A stretch of DNA of 64,000 bases from positions 1,302,001-1,366,000 of the forward strand of contig JAKUDP010000013.1 of the NCBI GenBank assembly GCA_022570795.1, in the 5' to 3' direction. Positions 1 through 10,699 of the stretch are shown one piece after another (within the stretch, counting starts at the first letter, position 1; each line of letters starts with the position of its first letter). The notes beneath the pieces are model-generated. The model was not told the origin of the DNA and made no database searches. It saw only the letters and a program-made list of their open reading frames with translations. Source of the DNA: Sphaerulina vaccinii. Lineage: Eukaryota > Ascomycota > Dothideomycetes > Mycosphaerellales > Mycosphaerellaceae. A program made the position numbers and the translations under genes.

Positions 1-530
1 CTCAAGCACAAGAATGCTGGAAACACGCATCCGAACACCTCAGGAGCGAGTGTGACTACACCACAGCGTTCCATCTCGAGGCAAGCACCAAGCTCCACGC
101 CCACCAAGCGTCGTGCACCCCAAGAGTTGGCAGACACGCCGAGCAAGAGACCTCGCCTTCGCACGCCGCTGCCTCCACAGACACCTCAACGTGTGAGTTC
201 ACTATTATCAGAGCCGCCACGCCGAGCACATGCTCTACGGCAGTCCGATGCCTGCCTTCGACGCCGTGAGAACGATGACGAGTCGCCTCCATTGTTCAGT
301 CTGTCCCGCAGTAAGTCAATTCCGCTCGTGCACTTTCAGGCCGAAGATAAGCATGATTTCAGACTATTCAAAGCAGAGTGAGCAATGCTACCACTAGGCC
401 TGCCCTGCAGGTTCCTATCGCTTCCAAAGATGACAAGCAGCTTGCAGCCAAGTCTGCCATACATGAGAGGCCTAAGATGAGGAACTTCTTACTCAGCACT
501 TGGGGCACTTCGGCAGGCTCTCCGATTTGA
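1..530 (+). CDS. 3' part of a disordered protein gene, cut by the window edge
   Basis: A reading frame is open from base 1 and ends at TGA 379-381. The product is rich in Ser, Pro and Arg, with repeated TP and SP pairs and basic patches (TPTKRRAP, TPSKRPRLRTP), as in disordered nuclear proteins phosphorylated by proline-directed kinases. No domain is recognised. A second model is possible: a canonical GTAAGT donor at 311 spliced to an AG at 377-378 removes 68 nt. It joins a downstream frame that looks coding (from MSNATTRPALQ to WGTSAGSPI) and stops at TGA 528-530. The acceptor is weak, so either end may be right. The N-terminus lies outside the window. Confidence 0.4.
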
Positions 531-696
531 CCAGCGTTAAGTACACGACAATGCCGAAACCTTGGACTCCATGCTTGATCCTGCTGCAAACCGCGTAAAC
601 AAGACGATGTCGCTGAACGAGACATCCTCCTCCTCCACACTGAGCATGCTGCAGTGTGGCAGCAGTCGCTGGCTGTTGATAGTGCCTTGAGGAGCC

Positions 697-1518
697 ATGG
701 GTATCATCCTCTCCACAACCAGATATGCGCCTTTCTCGCTTGTCACAGGCATCATCGGACTTGTTTCCTTTGTATTCACCTTGACCACATGGCTCCGAGT
801 TCTATGGGGCAATTTCACCACCGCAGGTCAAGCACCTCACGAAGTCCACGCGTACTTGACGAACCTCAGAACAGAACTCCTCGAAGAACGAGCTAACATT
901 CGTCAAATGCGAAAGCAATGCAAGCGATACCGCAAACACCTACGACGAGATAGCTCGGATGTCCTACTGGAAACGGGACTCGATGATGCGTCACTCAAGA
1001 CCATGGCCGACACGATTAAGTATTTGATCAAACAGTTCAAGGACCTCGAGAAACCATTCCTGGCAGAGGGTAGTCAAGGAATTGGAGACTATGAGAAACA
1101 CGAACGGCATAGAAGGAGACGAAGGAATGAGTCAGTCAGCCCGTACTATGAGCATTCGGCATACGCATCTCCACCAGATGAGAAAGAAGACAGAGCAAGG
1201 TCGAGAAGGCGCAGAAGTCAGCAAGAGCAGGACAATGGCGATGATGATAATGATGATGCGGAGACTTTCTGGGCGCAGAGAACACAGTACAAGGACTTCG
1301 GTCTCGTATGCCGGTTCTCTTGGGTGAAGAGGAAATCACAATGCCAGGCTTTATTCGACATACTCAGCCGAGTGCAGATCAGGCGCATCGCGAGACAAGT
1401 CAGTGGACTCAGTCTGCTTGCATACGAGATCGGTCCTAGGCTGGAGAGGAGCGAGGATGTGCTCAGACGTATTGAAGATCGACTGGGAAATATCGTTGGC
1501 GTTCGCAGGATCGAGTGA
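697..1518 (+). CDS. Small predicted membrane-anchored fungal protein, function unknown
   Basis: Single-exon gene of 273 codons. Residues about 13-38 form one strongly hydrophobic segment (PFSLVTGIIGLVSFVFTLTTW), a likely membrane anchor close to the N-terminus. A charged, probably helical stretch follows (LRTELLEERANIRQMRKQCKRYRKHLRR). The middle, about residues 135-190, is low-complexity: Arg-rich, then Asp/Asn-rich. The last 80 residues look folded again (FWAQRTQYKDFGLVCRFSW and a helical tail). This layout is seen in uncharacterised proteins of filamentous ascomycetes. I cannot name a function. The start is the first ATG, just before the hydrophobic segment, and no intron is needed. Confidence 0.7.
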   Translation: MGIILSTTRYAPFSLVTGIIGLVSFVFTLTTWLRVLWGNFTTAGQAPHEVHAYLTNLRTELLEERANIRQMRKQCKRYRKHLRRDSSDVLLETGLDDASLKTMADTIKYLIKQFKDLEKPFLAEGSQGIGDYEKHERHRRRRRNESVSPYYEHSAYASPPDEKEDRARSRRRRSQQEQDNGDDDNDDAETFWAQRTQYKDFGLVCRFSWVKRKSQCQALFDILSRVQIRRIARQVSGLSLLAYEIGPRLERSEDVLRRIEDRLGNIVGVRRIE

Positions 1519-2768
1519 GCATGTGTGGCGGGCCATTGTGTTCATACGACACGGTACGCACAAGCTGATCATCAACATATCAAGACCATCTCTGCACGCA
1601 GCGGCAGTACTGCAGTATCTCCTGTTCTCTCGCGCTGGCGGAGAACGCTTCACTGCCAGAGGGCGCGGTAGCACTCTTCTACATTGTGCAACGTGGGCGG
1701 ACAGAAATGCAGTCCGGTCACATCTTCAGTGCACATGATGCATGGCTCATTTGATGAGGATGCTGCCCTTCGTTGAATGACACTGGCTCAATCAGACGAA
1801 GACTGCAAGCACCGACTCTGGATCGTATACGGCCACCGCAACAATATCTTCACCGGCAAACGTGGGCACGGCTTGGGAACACGAGCACGCAATGCACATC
1901 AGCCTGGCAGAATATCGTGTGACTTCTATCCGGTCCCAGCGGTGTGGTCAACAAGTCAGCCCCTGCAATGCGCGGACGATTGCCAGATCTGAGTTCGCTT
2001 AGCAGGAACGTCAGAACGAAAGTGGTATGTAGGCACGACCTCCGCCCAAGTCCCCAAGGGGGAGACGGGTGAGGTGAGCCCGATCTAGGACTGGGGCACG
2101 GGAGCCTATCGTAAGCGGAGGATGGTGGCAAAGTTCAACAGAGCTACAAGGAAATATTGTTGGCTGTTGGCACGCGACCGGGGGAGACGCGTACCTGCAG
2201 CACTCTCGTGAAACTGCATCGCATAACATATTCCAGGATTCGATCGGATCGTGGTCTACTCGGATACTGCACAGTGTATTTGCTGCACGCTCATGCTCTC
2301 TGCATGACGATCACCGACTATGCTATTGCGATTGCTGTGTAACTAACGAGCTAGCTGCGCAAGCAAATGGAGAAGCCTATGGAAAGCACGTTCGACGTCA
2401 TCCGAGAAGACGACGGTGCGAGAAGATCCTGGCACATGTTAGCTCAGGCACAGTATCGAATGGAAGACAAGTCCTCGGTTTCTTTGGACAGATGAGCGTA
2501 GCATTCGGCAGTCAGGTTTCTGTTATACAAATGCCACCGCTTCGAAAAACAGCGTAGCACATCTCATCAGCCACGCCTACGAATCTGTCCATCTATCCTT
2601 CAGCTGCTGTGGTGTCTCCACTCCTTTCTGTAGGTAGTAGCGCATTGAATCCTCCATCCAAGACGACGTCCAGCCGAGATCCGACCCTCCCAGCAGAATA
2701 TGACAAGAAAAATAGGTATCTCAAAATGCTTCGCTCAACAATCCAGTTCATCACATCCCGCCCAATCA
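1519..2768. other. Intergenic, about 1.25 kb between convergent genes
   Basis: This should hold the 3' UTRs of the genes on either side. Only short, non-conserved reading frames occur. A small inverted repeat TCCCC-AA-GGGGGA sits at 2051-2063; its halves resemble the CCCCT stress element, but with both flanking genes ending here it has no obvious target. I see no RNA gene or transposon. Confidence 0.5.
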
Positions 2769-5700
2769 TCAAATCATGCCATTTTCTTTCCATTGCCCTT
2801 CCAATGGCGTACTAGTAGCGCTTCGTGATGGCACGTCCTTATCCTTCTTCTTTCGCAAACCAGGAGGAATAAGCTTATTCGTCTTCCTCTCTTTCTTCTC
2901 CTTGTCTCGTACTCGATCTGCTTCGACCTGAGTTCGGATCTGTGCTCGAGCAGCTTCTCGTCTTTCTCTATGGCGAATTTCTTTCTCGTAACTTGGCAGC
3001 GCGGTGGTGTTCTGACGCTCGGTATCGCTGCTCACAGCACTCGAGATGCCCGACACATTGCTCATGCTCGCGTTGGCAGATGCGAGAGGTGACCCTATGC
3101 TCTGCGGGTAGTCACGTTTCATACCTCCAGAGAACGTACTACCTCCTATCGTACTGCCGCCTAGGCTGTGCGATCCCGGTCGCACACTGTATTCACTTTG
3201 TGACCTTGACATGCCGTACGCCGCGGCCTCAGCGGATGACATGTAACGCTCGCCATAGACGCTCTTTGCCTGGTCGTCATCGGACACTGCCTCGGAGGGG
3301 TCGCCTCGGAGTTGTGCTAGAGTAGCCTCGATTGCTGGATTGGCATCGTCTGGTAGTATCGATGGATCAGTAGCAATCCTATCTGCCACAACATCGAAAG
3401 GGTCCTGGTTTGGTCCGGTGGGCTTACCTCGAACGTGAGCTTTCTGGAGCTGATTGATCACATCCTCCCATTGGAAACTTCCAGGACTGTCAGGTCGTTC
3501 AGCCCGTTCTGCGCGATTCAGACACTCTTGTGTTCGGGCATTGAGCTCTTCGCAAAGCTGATGGAACTCCTTGAGATCGCCTTCTGAGGCAGTAATCGCG
3601 TTGATGATATCGCTATGTGTCTTTCCTGGCAAGGCCGCCGAGTCGTGGCTGCTCGAGAGTGCCGCCAACGCTTCCAGCCAGAGATGAATCAGGTCAGCGA
3701 AGGACCTGGCTTGATCAATGAGATATGGCAAGCTAGGGAAACCCTCCCGGCTGCTGGGCGGAAGTCGTTGCATGATGGTCATGGGTGTGGTATAGCTTAA
3801 ATGTCGCTCGGCGCTTACAACATCCGATGGCCAGGTAGGAGAACCACCTGAATTTGGGAAGCTGTTACCGGCGATTGGTGTTGGCACATGGCATACATCA
3901 TCGATGAAGGTCTTGAAGCCCTCGCGATGTTGGACCAAGAATGCGTTCATAGGCTCCATCCACGGCTCCTTGGTGCCGAAGGATGCCATGTTTGCCATTG
4001 TCTGGAGCGATTTCGCGATCAGTGTAAATGTGCGCCGAGCACGAGGTTTGATATCGTCTGTGAGAAAGTCAGCTCTACCCAGCGCACGAGTTGTGTTGCA
4101 CGACTTACCAGTAAGAAGTCCGAACAGCTTTGGGTTGAGCACAGCAGGGCAAAAAAACCGCAGAAACAGAAAGCCGGAGACACTGCTGTAGCTCACAGTG
4201 CGCAAAAAGTCCCCATATCGGTCTTCAGCACACGCGCGGATGTGTCGAAAGATGACCCTCAATTCGATGGGACATCTGTGCTTCTGCGCCACGATACCCT
4301 TCCACACTTCTTGTGTGAATAGCAGCAATCGTCTCCAGTTCCGGTCCACGTCTTGAGGCGAGCCAACGCGATTTGGATCGACTTCACAGTCCAGGTCCTT
4401 TTCATTGATCTCCTGAAGCTTTGCGGCCAGTGATTCTTCCAGATACTCCTTGCCCACGCGTCGCATGTGCGTGTCCAAGCTCTTTGTCAGCAACGTGTTG
4501 CCTCTGAATAGCAGGTTTGCTTCGAGAGTGGCGTTCTTGTTAAGATCCCGCACAATTAACTCCCGATCGCTGTTCGGACCACCAGTACCAAGCGGGTCGC
4601 CGCTGCTCTCAGAGCCAACACGTCTACTGTATCTCAGTCTCGTAATCGGTGTTTCTTTATGAATGCCATCAATTTCCTCCTCGACCAATGCCATGATCCA
4701 ATCGCCTGCCTTCCCAGATACCTGGTATATACTAAGAAGGCTGTCGCTGAGCCGCTTCAGCTCACTTGGTATCATCTGTGCGATCTGAAGTGTTAGGCCG
4801 TTTGAAAATCTATGCAGCAATTCGCTCAGCTGCTGATAGTCGCGTGCCATGAGAATGATGCCTTCATCCGCACGGACTTTGATGAGCACTTCGCCCACTC
4901 GTTGCCCATGCATGTTCGTCACTGGCCACCACTTCTCCACTTCCTTCTCAGGCTCCAGCTCTTCCATCTGGATCTCCACCTTACCACAATTGTGGTCGAC
5001 GGCGAGACTTGTGAAGCCACCTTGCTCTTCCCCGTATGTGTCGTGAGCCTTGCTTTTGCTGTCCTGTTTCGGGTTCTCGTGCTCTGGTGGGCGCCGTTTT
5101 ATGATCACGCTCGCGTTGTTGAGAACTGGCGGCAGGTCCTGAAATTCGAAGCTCTCACCCCACAATGGGTTCAGGCCTTCATACTTGACCACGGTCTTGC
5201 CTCTGGTCTCGTTGTCCAGGAGCACCTCCGCATAGTAACCATGTTTCTCGGCAGAGCCATTGGTCTGTTGTCTTCCATAACCACTGCCAAGGCCCGAGCC
5301 GGGTTCGCTGGCGTTGGGCGACTGCATTTTGGCTTCGACAACCCTGACGCTTAAGCTCCGTTCCATCCGGAAAGTATATGTTGTACTTGTCGCTATCATG
5401 CTTTCGAGGTCTCTGTTTGAGCTTGTATTGCCTGTTTCGGGCTCTGGATCGATGCGTGGTCCATAAATGGATGGCATTGTGAAAGCGCGTAGCAGCACAA
5501 ACCAAACTTCGTAGAGGACACGGTTTTCCAAGCTCAAGAAGATGGGACGTATGAACCCGGGCTGTGTGTTTGTGTAGCTCGCCGTGTACTGAGGGTATAT
5601 GGCAATGCAGAAGTCGTTCTCCAGAACACTCGCGTCCAGTCGCTGAATTGCGCATCTGCTGAGCTGGCTGAGTTGTACCACCGAAATCAACGAGTTGTCG

Positions 5701-7385
5701 GCATCGGAGTGAAGCTTCAGCTCACCGTTTTCGCGCAGTTGCCCACTAATACGCCTCCATCTGCGCGATCCCACACTTTGCATTCTATGGTTATTCGGTC
5801 TGCTCGAAGATGGTTGGCCAAGAGTGGAGGCACTCGAGCTGTTATATCCAATGTTGGTATCCCAGTAAATCATCTTCCCAATCTTGATGACAGGGTTTTC
5901 CTTGGGCAGAGCCGCTATGACGGATTGTCGGCGATCGCTTTTCTGACTCCTATTGCTTGCAGCACGATCTCTTGTCGTCGGACTGATAGGGTTATTCACT
6001 GAAGCTCTTCGCTTCGTATGTTCGGACATCGTCGATGACTTGGTGCTGTCCGGATCTGGACGAGGCTCATTACTGCTGATAGAACTCGTGTCTTTGATAG
6101 CGGAATGGGACGTCCAGTGCAGTAGAGCCGCAAACCAGGCATCGAAGTCTGACTGTGTCTGCAGCTTGATATGGACTTCGTCTGGTCGATCCATGAATGT
6201 GACCTCGAGGTATGGCATATCTCCGTCCAGATTCGATCGCACATTGGAGCCTCTGAGCTCGGGGACGAGTGTTTTATGAGCTCCTTCGCTACCTCTCGAC
6301 TCGTACATCAGGCTGCCACTTTCTTCGTGGATGTAGCAGTAGCTTTGACTCCATGGATTCACATGACCGCGACGAAAGATGACGTTACCACTCATTCTGC
6401 CGTTCAGAGTCTTCATTAGATGCAAGATGCGTCTCGCATTGGCACTTGGTAGAGCTGATGTTATCGAGTCCGCCGTGCTTGTCGAGACTGGTGAAATGGA
6501 GCGGTGTCCCTGAGGTGTGTGCGAGGGTGACACAACCGGCGAGCCGAGTGATGAAACAGAGGGTGCTGTCAGAGGCTCTGTAGACGCAGGCACCGAAGCA
6601 AGATATTCCGCTCCACCTATAGGTGAGGATGGCGACTGCACGCTGCCGACCCGGTTCTTGATCTTGGTATTGAGCGACGAGTCTGCAAATCCTCTTCGGC
6701 GCTCATCGCTCGTACTCGTCCGTGGACGTTGAGATGCATCACTTTCTGCCATGATGCCCTGTGTGCGCTGTCCATTGCTCTTGCTGCCACTGCGTCCAAG
6801 AAACGAAGTGCTAGTGATATTCACACTGCCGTTCCTGCTGCTGGCGGGACTGATGGTCTGACTGCGATCTGCGTCCCTGTCGCGCTCACCGCGACGTCTG
6901 CTTCTGCTCGAAGAGGCTCCTGGACTGTCTCGTGCTGCTGCCCCTCCCACGATCGTCGTCGTCGTGTGCGGGATGAAGACCTGCTCGAAGTTCGTCGAGT
7001 TCATGGTGTTGACAGGGAGATTACCACTGCCATTCCTCTCATGGTGGTCCATTGACGCCCCCCTTCCCGCATGCTCGTCTTCGGGTGTTACCGCCCGAAT
7101 GGTCTGCGTTCCACTGCTGTTGACTGCAGTGCTACCTTGGCGCAGACCCATTGAGGGCCTTCTGCTGACGGCCCTGCTGCTGCTGGTTGTCTTGGGCTCC
7201 GTTTGCGTCCCGCTCGTGGACATGGGAGACATGGGTTGCCTCTCCTGGCTCAGATATTCATCGTACATGCTCGGATCTTTGGTCTGCTTCTCCCTCCCCC
7301 AGCGATTCTTGCTGCGCGGCTTGTCCTGCTCCATCAACTCTGAATTCCACACCCCGCTGCGTCGCCGGGACGATTTGTCACTCAT
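2769..7385 (-). CDS. BUD2: Ras GTPase-activating protein with PH and C2 domains, BUD2/CLA2 type
   Basis: Large RasGAP expected to stimulate GTP hydrolysis by a Rsr1/Bud1-like Ras GTPase in polarity and site selection at the cortex. Order of parts: Ser/Arg-rich disordered N-terminus (1-315), PH domain (about 320-425, ending in the FDAWFAALLHW helix), Ser-rich linker, C2 domain (about 675-825), RasGAP domain (about 855-1165), and a charged tail ending in Lys-rich sequence. The catalytic arginine finger is R961 in LLFRGNTLL. The conserved FLRFFCPAVLNPKLFGLL block and the PRARRTFTLIAKSLQ block are present. Between them lies a 51-nt GT-AG intron at 4058-4108 (donor GTAAGTC, branch GCTGAC, acceptor TCACAG). 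It is a multiple of three and has no stop, so an unspliced reading gives 1538 residues and the spliced protein about 1521. PH-C2-RasGAP order fits BUD2/CLA2 better than IRA or neurofibromin types. The symbol is by family resemblance. Confidence 0.88.
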   Translation of the reverse strand: MSDKSSRRRSGVWNSELMEQDKPRSKNRWGREKQTKDPSMYDEYLSQERQPMSPMSTSGTQTEPKTTSSSRAVSRRPSMGLRQGSTAVNSSGTQTIRAVTPEDEHAGRGASMDHHERNGSGNLPVNTMNSTNFEQVFIPHTTTTIVGGAAARDSPGASSSRSRRRGERDRDADRSQTISPASSRNGSVNITSTSFLGRSGSKSNGQRTQGIMAESDASQRPRTSTSDERRRGFADSSLNTKIKNRVGSVQSPSSPIGGAEYLASVPASTEPLTAPSVSSLGSPVVSPSHTPQGHRSISPVSTSTADSITSALPSANARRILHLMKTLNGRMSGNVIFRRGHVNPWSQSYCYIHEESGSLMYESRGSEGAHKTLVPELRGSNVRSNLDGDMPYLEVTFMDRPDEVHIKLQTQSDFDAWFAALLHWTSHSAIKDTSSISSNEPRPDPDSTKSSTMSEHTKRRASVNNPISPTTRDRAASNRSQKSDRRQSVIAALPKENPVIKIGKMIYWDTNIGYNSSSASTLGQPSSSRPNNHRMQSVGSRRWRRISGQLRENGELKLHSDADNSLISVVQLSQLSRCAIQRLDASVLENDFCIAIYPQYTASYTNTQPGFIRPIFLSLENRVLYEVWFVLLRAFTMPSIYGPRIDPEPETGNTSSNRDLESMIATSTTYTFRMERSLSVRVVEAKMQSPNASEPGSGLGSGYGRQQTNGSAEKHGYYAEVLLDNETRGKTVVKYEGLNPLWGESFEFQDLPPVLNNASVIIKRRPPEHENPKQDSKSKAHDTYGEEQGGFTSLAVDHNCGKVEIQMEELEPEKEVEKWWPVTNMHGQRVGEVLIKVRADEGIILMARDYQQLSELLHRFSNGLTLQIAQMIPSELKRLSDSLLSIYQVSGKAGDWIMALVEEEIDGIHKETPITRLRYSRRVGSESSGDPLGTGGPNSDRELIVRDLNKNATLEANLLFRGNTLLTKSLDTHMRRVGKEYLEESLAAKLQEINEKDLDCEVDPNRVGSPQDVDRNWRRLLLFTQEVWKGIVAQKHRCPIELRVIFRHIRACAEDRYGDFLRTVSYSSVSGFLFLRFFCPAVLNPKLFGLLTGKSCNTTRALGRADFLTDDIKPRARRTFTLIAKSLQTMANMASFGTKEPWMEPMNAFLVQHREGFKTFIDDVCHVPTPIAGNSFPNSGGSPTWPSDVVSAERHLSYTTPMTIMQRLPPSSREGFPSLPYLIDQARSFADLIHLWLEALAALSSSHDSAALPGKTHSDIINAITASEGDLKEFHQLCEELNARTQECLNRAERAERPDSPGSFQWEDVINQLQKAHVRGKPTGPNQDPFDVVADRIATDPSILPDDANPAIEATLAQLRGDPSEAVSDDDQAKSVYGERYMSSAEAAAYGMSRSQSEYSVRPGSHSLGGSTIGGSTFSGGMKRDYPQSIGSPLASANASMSNVSGISSAVSSDTERQNTTALPSYEKEIRHRERREAARAQIRTQVEADRVRDKEKKERKTNKLIPPGLRKKKDKDVPSRSATSTPLEGQWKENGMI

Positions 7386-9439
7386 CGTAGCGGTCTCTCA
7401 ATGGCAGCTCGTGCAGTCGCACTGTCACGGACCCACTTGCTACGACCGAGCAGCCGTCGAAATGGTTCGGACACTCCAGCAGTGGCTTTCGTCTGGCGAC
7501 TGTGTCGCATGTCGCCCGCGGAGGGTCTTGCGTCGAAGCGCGGCAAGCTCTACCGGCAGCAATCCAGCGTCCAAGGAAGTAATCGTAATTTCAGATCGGA
7601 CCAGCGAGCGCTACTTCTGCAGCGCGAGCATGGAATAAGAGCCCCAGAGGTGGAGTCAAAGAACACGCACGGCGGCTTTGTCTTCGGCGAGTGTGCACAT
7701 CAATTGGTGAATTGCTCGTGTGTCGGGGTCAGTTCCTCTATGATGCGAAACACAATGGCAGACTGGCCCTGACCGAGACGTGGTTTTGGTGGTATGGAAG
7801 GTGTGGTAATGGCAAAGGTACCCGGAGCTGTACAGTACACGTGAACGGCCAGCCAGCCGTCACACACAGCGACACTCTCCCAGCGTGGGGCGTCAAGTTA
7901 CTTTTCGCACTAAGCTGTGCTAGTTGTCGGTTCACTCGGTTGCGCGAGAAGGGCCTGAAGATCATCAAACGGCATCTCACAACCATCGCCAAATCATCCG
8001 AGACAAGCTGAAGACATCGACCGCCCTGCGGACACCTGCAGTAGACTCGACGGCTGAAAAGAGATAGAAGCTCTCGCGGTCTCCTTCTTCACATCGCACA
8101 GGAACAGATCTTGCTCTTCACGCACGGCTTGCAGAGCACGGCCTCCCTTGTCGAAGCCCAAACACAAGTAGTCCCGACGTTCTGTATGAGTTTGCGCATG
8201 AGCGCCCAATCTAAACAGCCACTCTGGCGACCTGCCGTCTCACTCTGACCACACTCATCAACAACACTTCAGGCACAAAGCACAACGAAGAACAAGCGGC
8301 GAATGATCTTGCACGCGTGCCTGGAACTGTACCACGGTGCAACTCTTGGTTCAACGCGGCGCCCACCAGCCGGAACCTCTCCTTGAGAATGCCCCTTCTC
8401 AATGTTTCAGTTTGGAAGCTCTCAAACGAGTGAGAGACCAGCACAGCATGAGTTATGTGTGATGTCAGAGGCGCACAAGCTACTCTACGGTGATCCCTAT
8501 CTAAAGTACATGTACCATACTGTTGGTGTTGCATAAGTCTTTCTTCAGTCGCCTCTCTGCGCCGCCCAGCTGCACCACTGCCTGATCAATACGGCTCTGC
8601 ACGTTGGAGAAATATGTCCAACATACGGCAGTCATGCTCACATCGTGCCGGAGTGGCCAATCGATCGATGTGATGGACACTCTCAACGTCTAGCTCATGT
8701 CTACGAGTCATGAATATAGGTATAGAAGGAACTTAGTAATGGTCATTGCGGCTGAAGACCATCCTGACGAGAAGGTAGCTCTCCCTGACTGCGACAGTAT
8801 GCAATTCAAGTTGCATAAACTTATGTACGCACTCTAGCTGTGTCAATGAATATCAAACGTGGTTCGGCTCCTCACTCGCCTAAAACAATCTACATGCATC
8901 ACGCCAAGATGAAGATCAAGCTACTACAATTATCCCGTGATAAGACATGGAGAGGAAGTCGGGATGCGGCCACCACGTCTAGCATGTGGTATTGTCAACT
9001 TTGATTCACTTCACATCATTACCAGAACTCTTATACAGAAATAATCTAGGGGTGGCGAAAGAAAGCGTCTAGAGTTCTTACTGTTCAAGCCCGCACTGTC
9101 ATTTCCATACACATGCCTCCTCATGGTAGCCAGGAACATTCTCGTCCAGTGAAGACAAGTCGCGTATAGTATACAGTGCGTTTTCACAGCCTGACAATTC
9201 CACAAATCATCCAAGACATCAAGGTCACATTCGATGACTACGCCAGCCATCAATGGCAAAACTGATAATGAAATTGGCCTCATCAAGTGTGGTCGGTGGA
9301 AAATCCCCCGCTGATTGATCAGCTGTCAGAAGCCACATCAATGAGGTATCCTCCTCCACATTCATAGCGTCCATAGCAGTGCCTTTGCAGCAGTGGTGCC
9401 TCGCCAGCTCGCCCTATCTCCTTCGAGTACAATTTCAAA
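7386..9439. other. Intergenic, about 2 kb upstream of the RasGAP gene
   Basis: Should contain the promoter and 5' leader of the RasGAP gene, which starts at 7385 and reads leftward, and the 3' end of the 9440-10699 gene. The frames present (up to 123 codons) overlap each other on both strands and show no protein-like motif. I see no RNA gene or repeat. Confidence 0.45.
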
Positions 9440-10699
9440 CTATGAGTTTGTCCGGCTCCTGCTTTGGGCCTGCCTCAGCAGATCATTCTCATCACTGACC
9501 GGGCTCATGCCAGCGGATCTCAATCCCTCACTACCCTCTCTAGGTCTGATGTTGCTGAGATCGCCACTTGCAGTTTTCCTGATACTTTGTCGCATGGTCT
9601 CGATCGTCAATTCTCCATGTGGTCCAGCCCCGTGCAGGCTCCCTGGACTGCCGAATCTGACAGGAGATTGTTCAAGCAAAGGATTGGTAATATTGACGCC
9701 TGGTGGCGGGGTTGCGAGGCCACCAGATGCTGCTGTTTGGCTATGCGTGGATGTTGGAGATCGTGGCGATCGCAAGGGAGATGCTGCACGCTCGTTGATC
9801 GAACTGCTGAAAGAGTGGCCGCCAATATGAAGAGAATCTCGGTTACCAACCTCTCCTAAACTGGAGCCTGCCAGATGTTGTTGTTGATGTTCACTATGAA
9901 CAATGTCCTTGAATGAAATAAAGCTGAGGCGCCGGACGTCGTTTGGATCGAGCTGGCCATAATTGCTTGCAACATCATCTTCTAGACTTGGTAGTATGCT
10001 GGATGCTTGCATCGAAGCGGGCTCTGAGTCGAGTGAAGCTTCGTGTCGCAAAGGTGAGTTGAGTGAGCTCAGATCTGCGAAACTTCCATCCAGTACACTA
10101 GCTGCTGCAGGCTGATGGGCAGTCGACATTACGATTTCGACCTGATCAGGGTTAAGAGACTTGCTGGTGATTGCCTCAGCAGATGCATCGAGCGCAGGTG
10201 GGATGTCATCTTCGGTCATGACATGCGCAGGAATATGTGCTTCAGTGAGCTCGTTTCCTAACGTAGATATCGGTATGGGCTCTTGGACATTACGTTCGAA
10301 GATCTCCGAAGATGCCGGGCTATGTAGCCTTGGTGAGCTGGATCGTAAACGTGAGGGCGATGCGGAAACGGCGGAATTGTAAGGCAGTCGCGAAGGAGAG
10401 ACTGGAATTCGTTGTGCTTGTGGCTTCAGATCTGCCATTTTCTGCTGTCCCAATGGCGCTGTAGTGTGCATATCGGCCGCGCTTGCAGCTGTCTCGAAGG
10501 CTGCTGCATTTGCTGCCTCCATCTTTTGCGTGTCGTCCCGCTTCTTGCCCGCAAGATCAAGCAATCGCCTCTTCAGACTCTTTCCGTCCTTATCGCCTGG
10601 AGCTACTAAAGGCGTACTTCCAGCGTTCTGCAGGTCCTGTCTCTGACTCTCGGAAATCAATGGCGTGGAAGAATCGTGTGGTGATATCTCGTTACGCAT
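9440..10699 (-). CDS. Disordered conserved fungal protein, function unknown
   Basis: Single-exon frame of 419 codons. Most of the product is predicted disordered, with many SP/TP sites (RIPVSPSRLPYNS, SPLRSPRSPTSTHS, NLSNIRPREGSE-like segments) and a Gln/His run. Three short segments look ordered and may be functional: LKRRLLDLAGKKRDD near residue 45, DPNDVRRLSFISFKDIVHSEH near residue 255, and GELTIETMRQSIRKTASGDL near residue 370. Such short islands in a disordered chain are typical of docking or regulatory motifs. I recall similar RRxSFISFxDxVxxEx motifs in uncharacterised ascomycete proteins but cannot assign a role. The start is the first ATG of the frame. An upstream exon cannot be excluded. 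Confidence 0.65.
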   Translation of the reverse strand: MRNEISPHDSSTPLISESQRQDLQNAGSTPLVAPGDKDGKSLKRRLLDLAGKKRDDTQKMEAANAAAFETAASAADMHTTAPLGQQKMADLKPQAQRIPVSPSRLPYNSAVSASPSRLRSSSPRLHSPASSEIFERNVQEPIPISTLGNELTEAHIPAHVMTEDDIPPALDASAEAITSKSLNPDQVEIVMSTAHQPAAASVLDGSFADLSSLNSPLRHEASLDSEPASMQASSILPSLEDDVASNYGQLDPNDVRRLSFISFKDIVHSEHQQQHLAGSSLGEVGNRDSLHIGGHSFSSSINERAASPLRSPRSPTSTHSQTAASGGLATPPPGVNITNPLLEQSPVRFGSPGSLHGAGPHGELTIETMRQSIRKTASGDLSNIRPREGSEGLRSAGMSPVSDENDLLRQAQSRSRTNS

